A DNA stretch of 6,424 bases from DASYYE01 sp035946955. Its GTDB lineage: Bacteria; Actinomycetota; Actinomycetes; Streptosporangiales; Streptosporangiaceae. The stretch is from positions 1 through 6,424 of the forward strand of contig DASYYE010000306.1 of the NCBI GenBank assembly GCA_035946955.1, given 5' to 3'. Made by a program: the position numbers and the translations under genes. This document shows, in pieces, positions 5,997 to 6,424 of this stretch. The notes beneath the pieces are model-generated. The model saw nothing but the letters and a program-made list of their open reading frames with translations. It was not told the origin of the DNA and searched no databases. Positions within the stretch are counted from its first letter, which is position 1; each line of letters opens with the position of its first letter.

Positions 5997-6161
5997 GTGG
6001 GGGCACGGAGTCTCGGACACAACTAAAAATCCCTCTATCACGGCGGCCATCTCGGGGAACTGGCCGTAAGGGCCGATCACGGTGATTGGCTGTATGCCGT
6101 AGCGGCGCATCTTCCGCACGTGCCGTCGGATCTGGTACCGGGTCGGCCGCCGACTCACCAT
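5991..6161 (-). pseudogene. Short Arg-rich N-terminal fragment of an AICE transfer-region protein
   Basis: ATG 6161 (or GTG 6158) opens a 56-codon frame ending at TGA 5993-5991. AGGTGG (6179-6174) lies 12 bases upstream, a loose Shine-Dalgarno. The first 40 residues, with RRPTRYQIRRHVRKMRR, then YGIQPITVIGPYGQFPEMAAV, recall the Arg-rich N-terminus with QPMMVI and LPE motifs found ahead of membrane helices in small or FtsK-like transfer proteins encoded near DUF2637 genes in Streptomyces-type AICEs. In the family the expected continuation is a membrane-proximal segment; here it changes after AAVIEGF and stops. It is on the same strand as the DUF2637 fragment, consistent with one ancestral transfer operon now broken up. 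The similarity is from memory and the fragment is short, so the family call is moderate. Confidence 0.5.
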
Positions 6162-6424
6162 GGCTGTGCACCGCCACCTGGCGACCGCCGCTCAGGGGCC
6201 GTCAGTCTCGTCCTTCCTGCCGGTGCGCTGTTCGAGATGTGCGCCACTGCCCCGGCCGGGATTCTGTGCCTGGCGCCGTGGCGGCCCGCCCGAGATGCCA
6301 AGAAATACGCCATCTTACGGATGGTGGTTCCCGCCGGAACCGGAAGGCTGTACCCGGCCCCAGGGGACGAGGCCGATGAGCCGGGCGGAGCCCGGTACGG
6401 GTGGTTTCCTCCAGTGCCGCTCCA
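6120..6424 (+). CDS. Uncertain open frame running off the right edge
   Basis: This plus-strand frame is open from 6027 to the last base. GTG 6120 and ATG 6237 are possible starts, neither with a Shine-Dalgarno. The part after about 6190 (GAVSLVLPAGALFEMCATA, ILCLAPWRP, YAILRMVVPAGTGRLYPAP) has roughly 75% GC at third positions and looks protein-like. The part before 6161 is antisense to the Arg-rich fragment and is probably not coding. I do not recognise a family. It may be the start, or a broken interior, of a gene continuing outside the window, or chance. Confidence 0.3.
   Translation, partial: MPSDLVPGRPPTHHGCAPPPGDRRSGAVSLVLPAGALFEMCATAPAGILCLAPWRPARDAKKYAILRMVVPAGTGRLYPAPGDEADEPGGARYGWFPPVPL
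6381..6395. other. Perfect 6-bp GC inverted repeat
   Basis: CCGGGC (6381-6386) and GCCCGG (6390-6395) flank GGA. It is a compact hairpin of the kind seen in terminators, but it has no T-tract and lies in an uncertain open frame, so its role is unclear. Confidence 0.3.

Noticed and set aside
5419..6177. Minus-strand open frame of 252 codons
   Set aside because: It is antisense to hepT and out of frame with the Arg-rich fragment at 6161-5991, which has the recognisable sequence.
1..6424. tRNA, rRNA, CRISPR array or complete insertion sequence
   Set aside because: No cloverleaf-like segment, spaced direct-repeat array, transposase motif or matching terminal inverted repeats were seen on reading both strands.

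Overview
The window reads as chromosomal accessory DNA from a high-GC actinomycete. Coding stretches are strongly G+C-rich at third codon positions, the secreted proteins are rich in Thr, Pro, Gly and Ser and poor in Lys, and the recognisable families (RHS-type wall proteins, DNRLRE/FG-GAP/LamG secreted proteins, DUF2637 transfer proteins, MNT-HepT toxin-antitoxin) are typical of Streptomyces-like and related filamentous actinomycetes. I cannot fix the genus from the sequence.

Left part (1-4878): two divergent genes for exported proteins share a relatively AT-rich intergenic region (550-774). The minus-strand gene (549 down to 1) has no stop and runs off the left edge; its 183 visible residues are a signal peptide followed by a segment that resembles the N-terminus of large secreted RHS-repeat / wall-associated proteins. 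The plus-strand gene (775-4826) would encode a 1345-residue secreted multidomain protein: signal peptide, N-terminal region typical of these proteins, DNRLRE-like domain, Ig/FnIII-like segment, FG-GAP/VCBS-like propeller region and C-terminal LamG-like jelly roll. As written it is broken by an exact 14-bp tandem duplication (1455-1482) that shifts the frame and brings in a stop at 1477-1479. Removing one copy restores a continuous frame. Two hairpins follow the stop codon.

Right part (4808-6424): two minus-strand fragments look like debris of an actinomycete integrative and conjugative element (AICE). One is a DUF2637 (Spd-type transfer membrane protein) N-terminus at 5095-4919 whose homology stops abruptly. 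The other is a short Arg-rich N-terminal fragment at 6161-5991. Between them, on the plus strand, lies an apparently intact MntA-HepT module: a minimal nucleotidyltransferase antitoxin (GSX10DXD motif) overlapping by 11 nt a HEPN RNase toxin (RX4HXY motif). The last 250 bases hold only an uncertain open frame running off the right edge.

Taken together this is a mobile-element scar with a retained toxin-antitoxin pair, next to a divergent pair of large surface or secreted proteins, one of which is switched off, or reversibly switched, by a short tandem duplication. I found no tRNA, rRNA, CRISPR array, complete insertion sequence or clear attachment site.
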